Shown piece after piece: positions 50,300 to 63,227 of a stretch of DNA of 64,000 nucleotides. The notes under the pieces were generated by a model, which worked only from the letters and a program-made list of their open reading frames with translations, did not search any database and was not told the DNA's origin. Made by a program: the position numbers and the translations under genes. Positions within the stretch are counted from its first letter, which is position 1; every line of letters starts with the position of its first letter. Origin of the DNA: Adineta steineri (Eukaryota; Rotifera; Eurotatoria; Adinetida; Adinetidae); assembly GCA_905250115.1 (NCBI GenBank), contig CAJNOI010000005.1, forward strand, positions 124,001 to 188,000. Direction: 5' to 3'.

Positions 50300-52073
50300 A
50301 TATTTAGACTGTGACATATTGTAGCATATGCATATGTAGTTTTGTTTTGATTTTATTATATAAATAAATTATATATATAGAGTGACCCAAAGGTCCCTTC
50401 GGAAAGTTAATTCAAATATCTCTCATACGACTCAATCAATTTAATTGATTTTTTTAATAATATGTTAGTATGTTCTTTAAAGTTTTATTTTAAATAATGT
50501 AGTTAACAACAAATGCTCAAAATGGTTATCATCAACTGAAACACATAAATACATCGTTATTAGCAGGAGAATCGATCTAACTGATTGACACTATAACAAA
50601 GCTAGAGGCAGTCATTTTATTTGACGTTATTTTTAATTTTACGATATAAAAGAAGAAGAAAAACTGTTTATAAGCTTCCGTCTTTGATACACTACTGAGA
50701 CAGTAACCTCTAATAGTTCATGTTTTCCCAGTTGCATTTATTCAGACTAGGTCTTACGCAGAATTAAAGTTGCTATAAAAGCAGATCTTTTCCTGTTACA
50801 AAATCTCTAACTATTCTCAAATAAATATATTACGATACAATAAATCTTGAAAAATTTGTGTACTTTTTATTTTCCAAGCATTTTCATTTAAATGACGTTT
50901 TTGATGCAATAGTAAACTCTAAAGAAAAATCTTTTTTAGCAATCGATACAGAATTTCAAGCTCTATCGATTGGTATATTTTGTTTGAGCAAGTCTCTTGG
51001 TTAGAACATGCGAAGTACTGAAATGCCCAGAAATATATAAAGACAAAGAGAAGAGCTGCTTCTAGCATATCATGTAGTAGGCCTTTGATACTACCTAGAT
51101 CACCGTTTGAGTGAAACGGATATTCATTAGTATAAAGAAAAATTGAAAAAATGTCATTTGCTTAATTTTTTGTCGTAGACTGTACTCTTGTTCTTTTATT
51201 CTTGAATGACCAATTTTATGACAAGAATTCTTCATGAATGATATCTTGAGGAAGTTAGACATCTTCTGTATAGTTAACGCATGCCTTGAGTCGAAAATTG
51301 AGCGTGAACTTTCTATGTTGTAATACATTATTTGATCGCTTTCATCGAAAAATTTCACAAATCCTAAAATGGCAACTTCTGAGCGTTCAGCTAATTACAC
51401 TCATTCTTCAGATAGCAAGAAAACAAACTAAAACGAAGAAGAAGACCACGTAAATTGAAAGTGGACAAATCGATAGACAATATTAAAGAAAAGAAGAAAT
51501 GACAAGTGTTATATTTATGCCTATTCTAATAGACGATTTGTTTATTGTTGAGAAACATGATGAATTTATCTGATAGGTAATACTTGATTTATTCGCCAAA
51601 ATAATACCAAATGCTTCAGTGAATTGATCAAATCATTACGAAATTGGTTTGATGCTAGACAATAACAATAGAAAGAACTCTAAAGAAAAAAAATGGCTCT
51701 ATGTTATTATTCTGTTATTTAATGTTAGAATTAGCGCTGTATATAGAATTTGTCTCAATTTCTTATTTCAGAAAAAGTTTAAAATACAAGAATGAAATAG
51801 TTGATGATTTCCTATGTCGATACTACTTGTAAATTTTTGATCAGAACTCTTACTGAAAAATAATTTCTATATATGTGACATTATTATTAGATAATTAACG
51901 CTTCAGATTTGATACACAGCTGAGCACGGAACGTTGTATTATTGCATAGCCAAAAATAAAAAATAGATATCAAAGATTTTAATTGCTTTCATTCTGTCGA
52001 CTGTTCCTATTTTGAGAATGATACAAAAAAATTGTAATATTAATGAGTACGTTTAGAACTTCTGAGATATAGA
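50300..52073. other. Intergenic region with a possible mariner-type end
   Basis: At 50381 the string GAGTGACCCAAAGGTCCC looks like a mariner/Tc1-group terminal repeat, and 50508-50600 (AAATGCTCAAAATGG onward) has the feel of decayed element DNA. No second end and no transposase frame were found. The rest is featureless. Confidence 0.35.
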
Positions 52074-52985
52074 TTATAAGAATAGTGGGTATATAATTAG
52101 TAAATGAAAATTATTTACCACATATGTTCCATAACCATAATTACTCAAAAAGAGCTGAATTAGTTGGTTTCGTGCACGATAATAAGCGTTTACGTTAACA
52201 TTTGCTGTAGCCAAAAAATAGGCTACGGCTATTTCAGATGGAACTTGAAATATAAAGACACTTGCCGATTGAAACAATGTCATATTTATCATTTGTCTTG
52301 TAAGATCAAGAAGTGCATGTCGTTCACGTAAATGTATATATGAGAGAAAGCCAAATACAATAATAATTGTAATAGGTATAATAGTCCAAAGACCAATGAT
52401 TACAAAATAATTATGATACCATGCATAATTTGCATTTGTTGAGAGACAAACGAGTATACCTGCAACATCAACCAAATCTTGAAAGTAGACATAAGGTACT
52501 TCATGTAAAATCCATATACATATACTACCAGTAATTAAATATCGAGCTATACGAACATTACTCATTCGACGATAGGTAATATGTCGTGAAGACGATAAGT
52601 ATGCATCGATCGATTGAAGACAAATACATGTTAAGGATACAAGACAGGTTGCGTAGATTAAAGCAACACGTAATTTACACCAAACACGACTTATGTTTGT
52701 AAGATCAATTTGAAAATTGTAACTAAGAATTCGAGTACCCAAACCAAAACCAACAACAATTAAATCGAAAAAAGATCTTACTATTACGTACAGTGAACAA
52801 GCATTATTTTTATAATTGCCAGAATTTAAAAAAACAAATACATTAAGAAGGTTACCTACAATACCACTAATGAGTAAAATAAAGCCTATTGTAAGATTTA
52901 ATCTTTGAGAAATCAGTTGTAATTGAAGAATAGCGACTGTATCCGTTAAATTTGACGACATGATCTCTTTCCCTAGTATTGTCAA
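52074..52985 (-). CDS. Rhodopsin-like GPCR, orphan, with abrupt C-terminus
   Basis: 303 residues from ATG 52985, or 295 from the in-frame ATG at 52961 (MSSNLTDTV), which has an N-glycosylation site. Segment 1 has GIVGNLLNVFVFLNSG; segment 2 SLYVIVRSFFDLIVVGFG; a Cys precedes segment 3 (RVWCKLRVALIYATCLV); segment 3 ends SIDAYLSSSRHITYRRM, where DAY replaces DRY. Loop 2 has VCLSTN. Segment 6 is SASVFIFQVPSEIAVAYFL. The segment 7 region (LFLSNYGYGTYV) is followed only by VNNFHLLIIYPLFL and a stop. A GTAAAT directly after TYV could be a splice donor, but no downstream exon with a segment 7 continuation was found. It resembles FMRFamide-type orphan receptors of rotifers. It may be truncated. Confidence 0.75.
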   Translation of the reverse strand: MTILGKEIMSSNLTDTVAILQLQLISQRLNLTIGFILLISGIVGNLLNVFVFLNSGNYKNNACSLYVIVRSFFDLIVVGFGLGTRILSYNFQIDLTNISRVWCKLRVALIYATCLVSLTCICLQSIDAYLSSSRHITYRRMSNVRIARYLITGSICIWILHEVPYVYFQDLVDVAGILVCLSTNANYAWYHNYFVIIGLWTIIPITIIIVFGFLSYIHLRERHALLDLTRQMINMTLFQSASVFIFQVPSEIAVAYFLATANVNVNAYYRARNQLIQLFLSNYGYGTYVVNNFHLLIIYPLFL

Positions 52986-53916
52986 AAATACGATTAGTGT
53001 GATACTTTTTCGCTCTTCAAAAAAAAAGCAACTTACTTGATAATGTTATATCTAACCAATGTACATAACTCTTTATTACCATCATTTAATGCTTTCTCTT
53101 TTGAAGATAATAATTAGAAGTTGTGTTGATAATTTAAAATTAGATTGTCCTTCATGCGTCCTTTCTTTTTATCTTTCTCGTCTTTTCTGATCTTCTGAAA
53201 GTCCCGTGATCATACTATTTTAGAAACCATTTTGGTATAACCAAAGTATACGAATATGTTTTTTGTTTAACTTTTGTATCCGCCTTTATTATCTATTATA
53301 GCACTGCACAAATTAATCTACTCACACTGTGAATTCATGTATGAATATTAAAGTTTATACTTAGCAGTTTTTATGTGTGTTTGATACAGAAAAATTCTGC
53401 TCATTGAATATATGTTTCATCTTTGTTATTTGACCTCTTTTATTAGTAATATTTTAATTAATAACCATGTGATTATGAATATATTGAACAGCATCAATAA
53501 TACACCTCATCGATCTTTGTCACTTACAAATGTTGTTATGCATCATTGTGACAAAAAAAAATCTTTCCCATTCTATCGTTCACACATTTATCGAATCTAT
53601 TTATCTCAAGTGATCTTTTATCCCATAGAACAATTAGCACATCTATTTTTTCCTTAGCTATCATCGATCATATATCTTCTCAATCGAATTGATCGAAGAA
53701 ATATACTTTGTTTTTTTCTTCTTTCTGTTAAAATATCATATAGATATCGATATAATTAGCACTCGATGAATATCTTGAAAAATAATTTATTAGAAAACAA
53801 AACAAAAACGACAGAACAATGATAGAAGTAGAAGCATAAAGTAAATCAAGAAGGAAAGGAGAAAAAAAGAAGAAGATTTATATGATCAAAACGAAAAAAA
53901 GAAAACGTGTTCAGTA
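52986..53916. other. Intergenic region
   Basis: AT-rich; the frame at 53412-53657 has no features. The last part is probably the TEAD 3' UTR. Confidence 0.55.
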
Positions 53917-56330
53917 TCAATCACATAAACGGTAAGCAGCCGATTGTGTACCATTTAATGATGATGATTCACTTATTTCAAAAATATAGGCAATACATAA
54001 TAGCAATTCATTGGTATCTTTTGCTACCACTGTCTAAAATAATTTAATGAGAAAAATAAAACAAATTGAATTTATTTACTTGAAGTACTCCTAAATGTTC
54101 GAGCACAGAATTCATCTTATCATGTGTATACATTCCTGTCTTAAGTTTTGTTATAAAATCAGTCATAAAAGTACACATTGTTGTATTCATTGAACGATGA
54201 ATACATTTATCATTCATCTCATTATATTTCATTGTACCATTCTATCAAAAAAAAAGAAAGTATTTTAGAATATATTATTTTTCTATTTTACTTCGATTTT
54301 TTCTACAATTGTATTACCAAATGAACATGCTTTTGTTGTTATACAAATATTTAGATTATTTTCTAAACTTTCAAATCTAAAAAAAACAAATAATAAATAT
54401 AAGAAAGAGAAATATTCTTTTTTTTTACATTGAATAATAATGATATGTATTATTTGAATTATCTTGATAATCCATATTGACCTACAATGAAAATACAATT
54501 GAATTTAAAAAGAAAAAAAGAAAATGAAATAAATTCTTACCCAAACTTTTACAACATAAAAAACATCTTCCAAACCTTTATGATAAAGTTCTTTTAACAT
54601 AGGAAATAAATCAATAATTTGATTCATTTTAATTTTCTAAAAAAAACATTTTTAAATGAATTATAAATTATTTAAATAAATTTACTTCTGATTTCATATC
54701 AGTACCAGCTTCATGACTGATACGAAGTAGATAATGTTTCTAAAAGAAAATATATTTTCGAAATGTATACATAATAAAGATTTTTAAAATGTTTACTAAA
54801 TCCATATCAGATTTCGATTGAATATATCCAGCGAATTCGACAAGTTTTAATCGATTTGAATTTATACAATGAGTTGTTGTTGAAATAAAATCATTTGTTG
54901 ATGTTGGAGTAAATGATTTAATACTAATGAGAAGAAAAAAATTAAGTGTTCACACAATCTTTTAAATTCGACTCTTACTCAATAAATGGCGTTGTAGATG
55001 TTGGTGAAAAAAGTGATACAGGTGTATTATAATATGATGGTGTATTATCAGATATAATTGTTGATGCTGGATTAACATTACGTAATTGATGATAATGTTG
55101 ATTAATAACAAATGAACGATGTGATTCTTTAAAATTTGAATCCTAAATAAATTATTTTATTTGTTAAAGAAGTATTCAATATTGTGTTTTTAATTTACTT
55201 TAAATAATGTTTGAATTTCTTTTGTTTTTCGTTTAGCAAGTACTTGAATATGTGATGATACTTGTTTACGTGTACGTAATTTACCTGTACGCATTTTAAT
55301 ATAACGTGAAATAAGTTCATTTCTACCAAACATTTTTCCTTCATCTGATAAAATTATTTTTCGACGACCACAAGCAGGATAAATAGTTAATGCTTCCTAG
55401 ATTTTGTAAAATAGAAGAAGAGAAAAACAAATTTAATATATTAAACATAGAAATTATAATATAATATACATGAAAACTTTGTTCAATATCTGGACTCCAA
55501 ACACCTTCACTATCATTATTTTGATCATCATCTAATTCATCAGTTGATGTTGATTCTTCTGATTTAATTGAATAATTTGTACGATCAAAATCTTTAACAA
55601 ATTGTAACGATGATGGCCAACAAGACGGCATACTAAAAAAATCCATCAATACAAATAGATCATGATCATCGAGGACAGTATGGATAAAGTAACAAACATG
55701 AAAAAAAGGAATGTTACATCACACACATACACACACACACAGAAGTTAATTCGATGAACAAATAAGACATGTTGTTTGTTTCGAGCTTAATAAGAAATGA
55801 TCTACGCGTGGCAATGCATCATCACATAGGATGATACTGAGAACAAATCAATAGTTACAAAATTCAATAACATAGAAAACAAATATTTCGTGTATTATTA
55901 CTTACTTAATTAAATTGTTCGTAATCATCATTTTTTTTTAAACTCGTTTATTGAATTTAAATATGTATATATGATACTGAATAAACAAACACACACACAC
56001 GGAGAGTTAGATATCAAAAAAGAATGTAGAAGACGATTAATCTATGTAATGTAACGGATAAAATAGTTGAGTTATCATCTCCGCACAAATAGATTGTATT
56101 AACCAATATGCGTATACTTTTTTTTCTTTAAAGTATGTAATATTATCTCTTCTGACTTTTTCTTTTCGATTAGATGGGGCAATAGTTAGAGAATATAGTC
56201 TATCTAATAGAAAATATATATGAATCTAAATGATTTTATAAAAACAAACTAATTCAGTATGACAAAAGGTTTATTTTAAATTAGAAAACAAGCAGAATTA
56301 AATGACTTACTTTGTACCAATTCTAATCAT
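53917..56330 (-). CDS. TEAD: TEAD/Scalloped transcription factor
   Basis: Eleven exons: 56330-56311, 55632-55470, 55396-55199, 55142-54979, 54923-54797, 54739-54686, 54636-54541, 54481-54429, 54376-54292, 54241-54080 and 54033-53917, giving 412 residues. The TEA DNA-binding domain (residues ~49-120) begins [16 protein letters not shown] and contains [28 protein letters not shown] and [16 protein letters not shown], nearly invariant in animals. The C-terminal YAP-binding domain (~195-412) has [38 protein letters not shown] and [11 protein letters not shown]. It binds MCAT sites and recruits Yorkie/YAP as the output of Hippo signalling. The 20-base first coding exon (MIRIGT) is inferred: it has an acceptor, an ATG, a GTAAGT donor and the right phase. 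Otherwise translation would start at ATG 55646 or 55631. Confidence 0.93.
55633..56310 (-). other. First intron of TEAD
   Basis: About 680 bp, GTAAGT to TTTTTTTAG. It holds CA microsatellites at 55716-55741 and 55988-56001. No other feature seen. Confidence 0.6.
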
Positions 56331-56345
56331 TGTCAATGTATCGAT

Positions 56346-56360
56346 CTAAAAAGAGAAATT
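56346..56360 (-). promoter_or_regulatory. Likely trans-splice or UTR acceptor of TEAD
   Basis: On the minus strand AATTTCTCTTTTTAG ends at 56346, fifteen bases before the inferred first ATG. The tract plus AG with no coding exon upstream suits a spliced-leader acceptor or a 5' UTR intron. Confidence 0.45.
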
Positions 56361-58918
56361 ATTCAGCAGCTGTTCATAATTATATTCATGAATGAAGTGT
56401 ATATATGCGTTCGTGAATAGCCATTATAAGAAGAAAGATAGTGGACAGTTGGTTAATTGTTCGGAAAAAAATATCACCTGTATGGATGTCGTGTACGTTA
56501 TTTCCTCCTCTTCTTTCCCTCCCTCTTACTTTCTCTCTCTCGTGCTCTCAAATGAAGTGCTCAATCAAAAGAAATAGACATATATAACATTGTAGAAAAA
56601 AAATATATCATAACCAGTGATATTATGGAGAATAAATATGATGAAGATCAACGAAGCACAAATGATTGATGTTAGATTAGTAAATGATGGCAGGCGATTA
56701 ATGAACTCAAAAGAAAAATAGAATGAAGAACAACAGCTTGTTTTCTTGTAATTCAGTTGATATTATTATTACAATTCATTGATATAAGATCATTTGAATG
56801 CATACATATATAATGAACTGTCTATATGAACATTAGTGACACATTTCTATGATGTTACTTGAATGACCACCGTGTGAAATTGATTGTTTACTGTTTATGA
56901 TGTGTTCATAATCGGTCACTTGAGAATTAACAAAATATATGTGTAACTATTTATTATTTCAAATTCTTACTTGTTCTTTTGATATATTATTGTATTCTCT
57001 TTTCTTGTATGTCACACACTTAACTATCACCTATTACTTAATACAAAAGCACTCATTCTCTATTTCATTTTTCCTTTTACATTAAATGACCCTGACGTAT
57101 ATATCGAAGTATGTAATGAACATTATAAAAATGTCGTCTTATTATTATAAGGATCAAATACAATAAACAATTGTAACTTTCGTTCACATACGGATAAAGG
57201 CTTTAGGCTAAAAATATTCATCAAAAGTTAACAGATGCACAATCACACCAGTTCTATATAAGTAATTATGAATAATTAGTGATTAACACATGTCTCTTCA
57301 GATATATATTGTAATATGAGAGAACATATGTCTCTTATATTTTAAATATACTTCATACAATATGATGAATGAATAGCATAAACTCAAAAATCATAAAAAA
57401 ATATTTGATGCAAAATATTGAGTATTGATCAATATAGTCATAGTTGATTGGCTGGTGGGCCGTTAGACATTAATTTGTTGGATGTGAAAAGTAATAGTTG
57501 TCCAAAAAGATCATTTCATACTTAAGATGTATCGAAACATGTTTGTTGTTATAAACAATAAAAATTATTTTATTTTATATTGATGAATAATTTGTGTAAT
57601 AAATAATTAGAAATAAAAATTTGAATAGATATTGATATTTAATAATTATATCAATTTGCCTTTTAAAGAAAATAACAAGAACTGTTGAATAGAATACTGT
57701 TTTAAATGTACATGTTCTAAGAAGATATTTGAGCGAGACCAATGACATGAATTGGGTGGAAACATCATCTTACTGATATTTACCAACTTCCATCGGAATC
57801 CATAGAGTCGACGAGAATCTATGATTCGCTTTTCTTCTTGCTCACACTCATCCTCAAAATTGTTTTTATTCAGTCGTTTATCAATGATCTCTTTAAAGTT
57901 TACTTCTCACAACAACATGATCAATATTTTCAAATTGATACAAATTTAAAATGAAAAAAATAAACGAACATTTATAAGAACCAGTCAAAATGGTATTATA
58001 AAGTGTCAAACCAGAAACAATTCATGTATGCGTATCATGTTATTTATGAATACTAGAATCATTGCTTTAGCGTATAACACACTGTTCGATAGATAATTTA
58101 ATGTCACTAGAATCTTAGATATATTATATAAAACTTTTCTGTTAGTTTTACACTTGCAGAAAATTTACATCTATTAGTATCGTCGTTTTTCTCAAAAAAC
58201 AATTGCTTTATTACCAATAACATAATTTCACATATAGCCATCTAGAATGTTCGATTGTTGAAATTACGATCATCATCAACAACAAGGCATTCGTGGTGAC
58301 CAAGACTGAAACTATATTTCACAAAAACAAGAAGAACTATATTATCGATTATATTCATAATATATTAAAATTAATTATGACTCTAAGCATAAATATCAAT
58401 TCAAGAATTTTTTTATAAATATGATCAGTAATTAAGGAAATAACTTGTAATACAACAAGCAATATCTTATTGACGATAATAACCGTATTATTAGAAGTGA
58501 GAAACTTCTGATAAATATGGAGAAAATAAATATTTAACAACAATAATGTCACTGACTATATCTTTTTGATAAACAATGTAATTATCATTGTTTTAATTCT
58601 AATAAATGCACTTTCTCTTCAAAATGATTTGTTTGGACAAATTATTCAAATTGCTTTTTCACGGAAATGTTACTCGTGTAAATGCTTTATATCATATTGC
58701 CTTAAAATATGTACAACTCAAAGCTCTGGAGAATTTTTTTTATTTATGTCTCGATTGAACGTGAGTTTCTTACTAGGAATAAACGTTAAAAAATATATCA
58801 TTCTCGAGAAAATTATTACATTTTTTATTAGTTCTCAAATTAGTTTTAACAGCACCAAAATGAACGACGAAGAAATATCTATACAGAAGGTACCCAACAC
58901 GATTGACTAGTTGTTGAA
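56361..58918. other. Intergenic region
   Basis: AT-rich; the 114-codon frame at 58566-58910 is hydrophobic and without family features, and its end runs into a transposase scrap. A CT-rich tract lies near 56508-56545. No gene supported. Confidence 0.5.
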
Positions 58919-59020
58919 TTGTCTCGACGTTAATCGAGTGAAAAACCTTTGGTCGATCCTCAAACGCTGTGGTAGGAAGAGGAAACCAGCGTATCTTGAT
59001 GAACTAGAAAGATGGATGTA
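58919..59020 (+). mobile_element. Tc1/mariner transposase C-terminal remnant
   Basis: One frame reads VNRVKNLWSILKRCGRK then KPAYLDELERWM, matching the end of Tc1-type transposases, where the usual form is SPDLNPIENLWSILKR followed by a P..LDEL. The preceding SPDLNP part is garbled and no terminal repeats are visible, so it is a small old fragment of a DNA transposon. Confidence 0.65.
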
Positions 59021-62000
59021 GATGTGAGTGTCTTCTCTTTGTATCTACTCACACGCCCTCACATTTGATCTTCTAAGAGCATTACATTGATGCTGCAAGT
59101 TATATCACGATAAAAAAACATTAATTAAAATAGGTTTGGTTTGCATATTTTTTGAATTGCTTGTTGCATTGCACCGCTCTTCTATCTTTTGGTGCCTACC
59201 AGTAAATAGAATTGAAAAAGTGTGATATGTAGTCTAAATTTAACGTAATCAAAAGACTACTCTCATGCTGAACTTCAAATACATATATATATGAGTGAAT
59301 CTAGTAAAAGAGTTGATTTTGATCAGACATTTGGATTTTGGCCATTTTATATGCCTTTTTAGTTATTTTCGACATTACTAATTGATAGAGTCTAAAAAAC
59401 TATCTTTATAGTTTATATCTGACGGCGTGAAAAGAGTTACATCACAAAAACCTACTGGGGCAAAATCATGTGTATTTGGAATAAGGATTGATTACTACCC
59501 TAGATTAATTATTTTTCAAAAATTACCGTTTTTCGATGCAAACGTTTAGATTCATAAAGAACTCGAAATTTTTGGCTCAAAAGAAATGTTTTTTTCGGTA
59601 AGATTCATTAATCAGTAATTGTATTAGAATGCCAATAATAAGATTTTGAGAGAATATCATTCCCATATTCGTAATGAGTGTCTTTAAATCTACAAATAGA
59701 TTTGGTTTTAATTCATGACAAAAGTGTTTTTTAATTATATGTACGAGTCGGTGGATACAAAATCGTTAATGTCTTTGTTCGGTAAATCAATTTGGATAGT
59801 GGAGATTACCAAAGAGATTTTATTCGATGAGACAAGTAAGCAGTACAATCTTAGCCAGAAATGCTCGATCGGTAGTAGTTATCACTTCATGCTTTCATTA
59901 TATGAATATGAAAAACATTTTCTGTTATTGTTAACGTTAAACCAGCAACTAGTTTCGTCAAAATGTGAAAAGTATATGTATTAAAAAGTCTACAAAATAG
60001 TATCGAGCATAAAAATCATCATCTCCAGCTTATTTTGTTTTCCTCGTTTTTTGCCAGTTAGATTTTATGACTGAACCCAAGGATGTGTGGTCTAGCTCTA
60101 AAAACTAAACCAATCGACCAAGATTCGCTCGATGCCAAGTCTATTGTCTTAATGCGGATAGAACAACACAGAGCATAGGTACAGTCGAACCGTATCATCT
60201 TGGATCAAATTCAGTTCGAATTTTGATTCATGTTCAAAATATTGATTGGAAATTGGTTCAGTTCGATTTCATTTTTTAAAAAACGATTTGATTTATGGTA
60301 GTACAGTACGTTAGAGCACATATTTTTTCTAAGATAGTCATAGTTCATTAAGGCCTCTCACATCCACCATGTTACAATTGAAATACGAACGAATACTTGA
60401 GAATGTTCGAATCCAAGCGAGAAAATTTTCTAATTCGTTATAACTCATTTATAATTCACTTTTGAATACTTTCAATCTAGACTATATTCAGAATTACACG
60501 TAATGAAATCAAAATTTAAATCGACTAAACAGGACTTCCACATGAACTATAATTTATTTATAATCAGTCATAATCAAAACGATCGATCTAATTATTATGA
60601 AATAAAATCAGAAATGTAAATGGCTAAAATTACAACTTTTCAATCAACTATAATCCTCCGCCGGTTGCATGCCTAAGAATTTCCCCATGGCCACCAGTCA
60701 ACCTCGGTAATAATTGCCTTTTTAATTTGGATTGATGTCTACAGATTTTGCAATTTTAATCGAGAAAACATTTTCTTAAGCAACATAAATGTCTGATAAA
60801 TCTTGTATAATCAATGTTTAATTTTAATTCAAAATCATCTATTCAGTTTTATTCGGACTTTAACTATTTATCGAGTGTTATCTTGAACTAACTATCAAAT
60901 TATGTACATATTCTTCCGAAATAAGTAATACATAACTCATACACTCTTTCCTAAACTTCAACAAAGAGTCCATCTAACATAGTACTAAACCAAAACAAAA
61001 GTTTGATCAAATCAATTTATGCCTTATATAGAATAATTTTTAAATCTAGACAACATAAGTGTTAAAAATGTCATATGAAACAACTCTTCCTTTCTATTAG
61101 AATAGCAAAATACTTCCAAAATATTCGTATTTTGACTGTTAACGAATAAATATTTTTGAGAATTCTAATAATCATAACATACAATAATTATACATAAAAT
61201 GAGAAAAAAACATCGTCCAATTAGACGCTATCGAGTATGACTACCTACGTATATTTTATTTCTGTGAGATAATTGATCAATTATATTTTATGCCTATAAG
61301 ATAAATGATGAATAATATTTTATGCCTATAAGACAAATGATCGATTGCTCACATTTATTTTTCCTATCTAAAATAATTATAAGCAATTAGCGTTACAGAC
61401 ATGAATAACAACAAAAATAATTATTTTCACATCTGCTTAATTGCTTGCTTTGCTTATTATTTTTAATGAGATAAAATACAAGCAGAAAAAATGAAAATAA
61501 TCGTTTATGTATCACTGAAGCGTATAAAAATGAGAATATAAAAGCGTATACTCATTACATATTCCTTTAGTTATTGGCTTTTATTTAAATTCAAAATTCG
61601 TATACTCGATTATTCTGCTTCGAATTTGATCGTGTTTGAATATTATTTCACGGTAATTACCACTATACTTTTTGTATTTAGTTTATTCCGTTCAAACGAT
61701 ATCATTTATACTGAGATTTGTTGCTCTGTTTAGTAGTACTGTAATTATATGTATAGTTATTGAGATTTTTCTAAATCAACAGATTCATCTAATGACAGTA
61801 TCTAACATATTTTAACTATACTAGAAACGAAGCAAAGTTTATAGATTTCCTACTCCATCCTCATCCTATCCTATAAAGTAGTAGCAAGAATCTGTACAAT
61901 AAACCCAGAACATACCATTTAGTACCACTACTGATAGGGTATTAAGTCAGATTCTGTACCCTCTGTGAATGGGCGGTTGGATGCAGATGAGATGATGACA

Positions 62001-62374
62001 ATAGGGAAGCACACACCGACACTTGGGAAACCTCTCTATCAATAATATATACGGATTGTCTTTCTGACAAATCTCTTTATTTTAAAACAAATCATTTGGC
62101 CACAAAATCAACTTTCGCATCGTATGTTTAGGTATCTAGTGAATCTTAACTCGGCACTGTTTTCTATCGTTTTTTTAATGTTTTCAATCGACTTGGCATA
62201 ATTGAAGATTTCTATTTGTATAATCCAATATAGGACAATGACAGTTGTGAGCTAGGGTATCACATATAACCAGAAGCTTGTAAAATCCAAATCTCGAGTT
62301 TGCTTCTCTTCACTACTCGATTTTCATACAGAAATTCATTTTAGATTTATATTCATTACAACTGGTCGAAAGTT
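59021..62374. other. Intergenic region upstream of the last gene
   Basis: A small GTGAGTGT/ACTCACACGCCC foldback lies at 59024-59062. A 32-bp tandem duplication (ATTTTATGCCTATAAGA units) lies at 61283-61345. Two less AT-rich patches (60650-60710 and 61890-62040) may be relics or promoter DNA, but no frame is convincing. The 89-codon frame at 59715-59984 has no known features. Confidence 0.45.
61283..61345. repeat. 32-bp tandem duplication
   Basis: Two adjacent copies of an ATATTTTATGCCTATAAG-led unit, differing at a few positions. Confidence 0.8.
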
Positions 62375-63227
62375 ATGGCTCATGTGAATTTGAGACGTTC
62401 TCGAACGTAAGTTTAGAGTGTCTCTGGTGAACTTTGCCATCTTTTACTTATTATATAGGTTCTCTATACTTGGCCTCTTTGCACTTGCACTATTTGCTGT
62501 TGCATGCACGATTATTCTTTCTCTTATTCCGCTTTATGTACCAACAAAGGATTTTACCATCATGAACATTACGAACACCACCAGCATCAACGCGTTACTA
62601 GCCATTAGTTAGTGTTTATTTATTGTTTTTATCTTATATACATATCTAATCTTTTGAAGGAAATTCGCTTACGTCGTTCGATCCATCGTACCTGCTGCCA
62701 CCTGGATTAGGAAAGAAGCGCGCCACACAATCGGTCACTAACCGTGAAACAACAGCCGTTAGCGTATGTTTTTACCTTTTATGTTCATTCGTAATGTGTA
62801 TTATGTTTTAGCTGCAAGAATCAATTGGTGCTCTGGTAGGTAGCATCATCGTCAAGGCCATCATGAGCGCGCTAGCAACCGGTGCCAAAGGTCGAAGTCG
62901 CCGCAGCGAGTAATTTTCTTTTTAATTCATTTGTACTAGTCATATTTACCTATGAATTTATATATAGCCTTCAATGTGATAAAACCGATCGTTCAGGTAA
63001 CGCCATCGTTTTTGGTATTGAATTAAATTATCCATCAAGTTTGCCATGCCAAAATTTGACCTGCCAGATCGATCTATATACCAGTATTCATGTCAAATTC
63101 AATACTGTGACCAATATCAATCTCACAACGGACGATGGAAGCAGCTTATCTTTAGAGCTTTGCAATGTTCAATCGTATCCCAACGGGAATAATAACACTG
63201 ATGATAGTTCCAGTGGTGTTGTTATCG
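62375..63227 (+). CDS. Unrecognised signal-anchor membrane protein, 5' part only
   Basis: Five exons (62375-62406, 62459-62607, 62660-62763, 62812-62909, 62968-63227) keep one frame through four ~50-bp introns and end at a GTGAGT donor; the gene continues past the window. The first 214 residues start MAHVNLRRSRT, then a single strongly hydrophobic segment (residues ~12-37, FSILGLFALALFAVAC), suggesting a type II membrane protein. After it are NxT sites (MNITNTTS), a KKRATQ basic patch, a Gly/Ala stretch (GALVGSIIVKAIMSALATG), GRSRRS, a possible furin-like site, and a Cys-containing region (LPCQNLTCQ). Exons are visibly richer in G and C than other genes here. I do not recognise the family; it may be a secreted or surface protein. 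Confidence 0.7.

Noticed and set aside
58566-58910. 114-codon frame
   Set aside because: Hydrophobic and Ile/Phe-rich as expected of AT-rich chance frames; its end abuts a transposon scrap.
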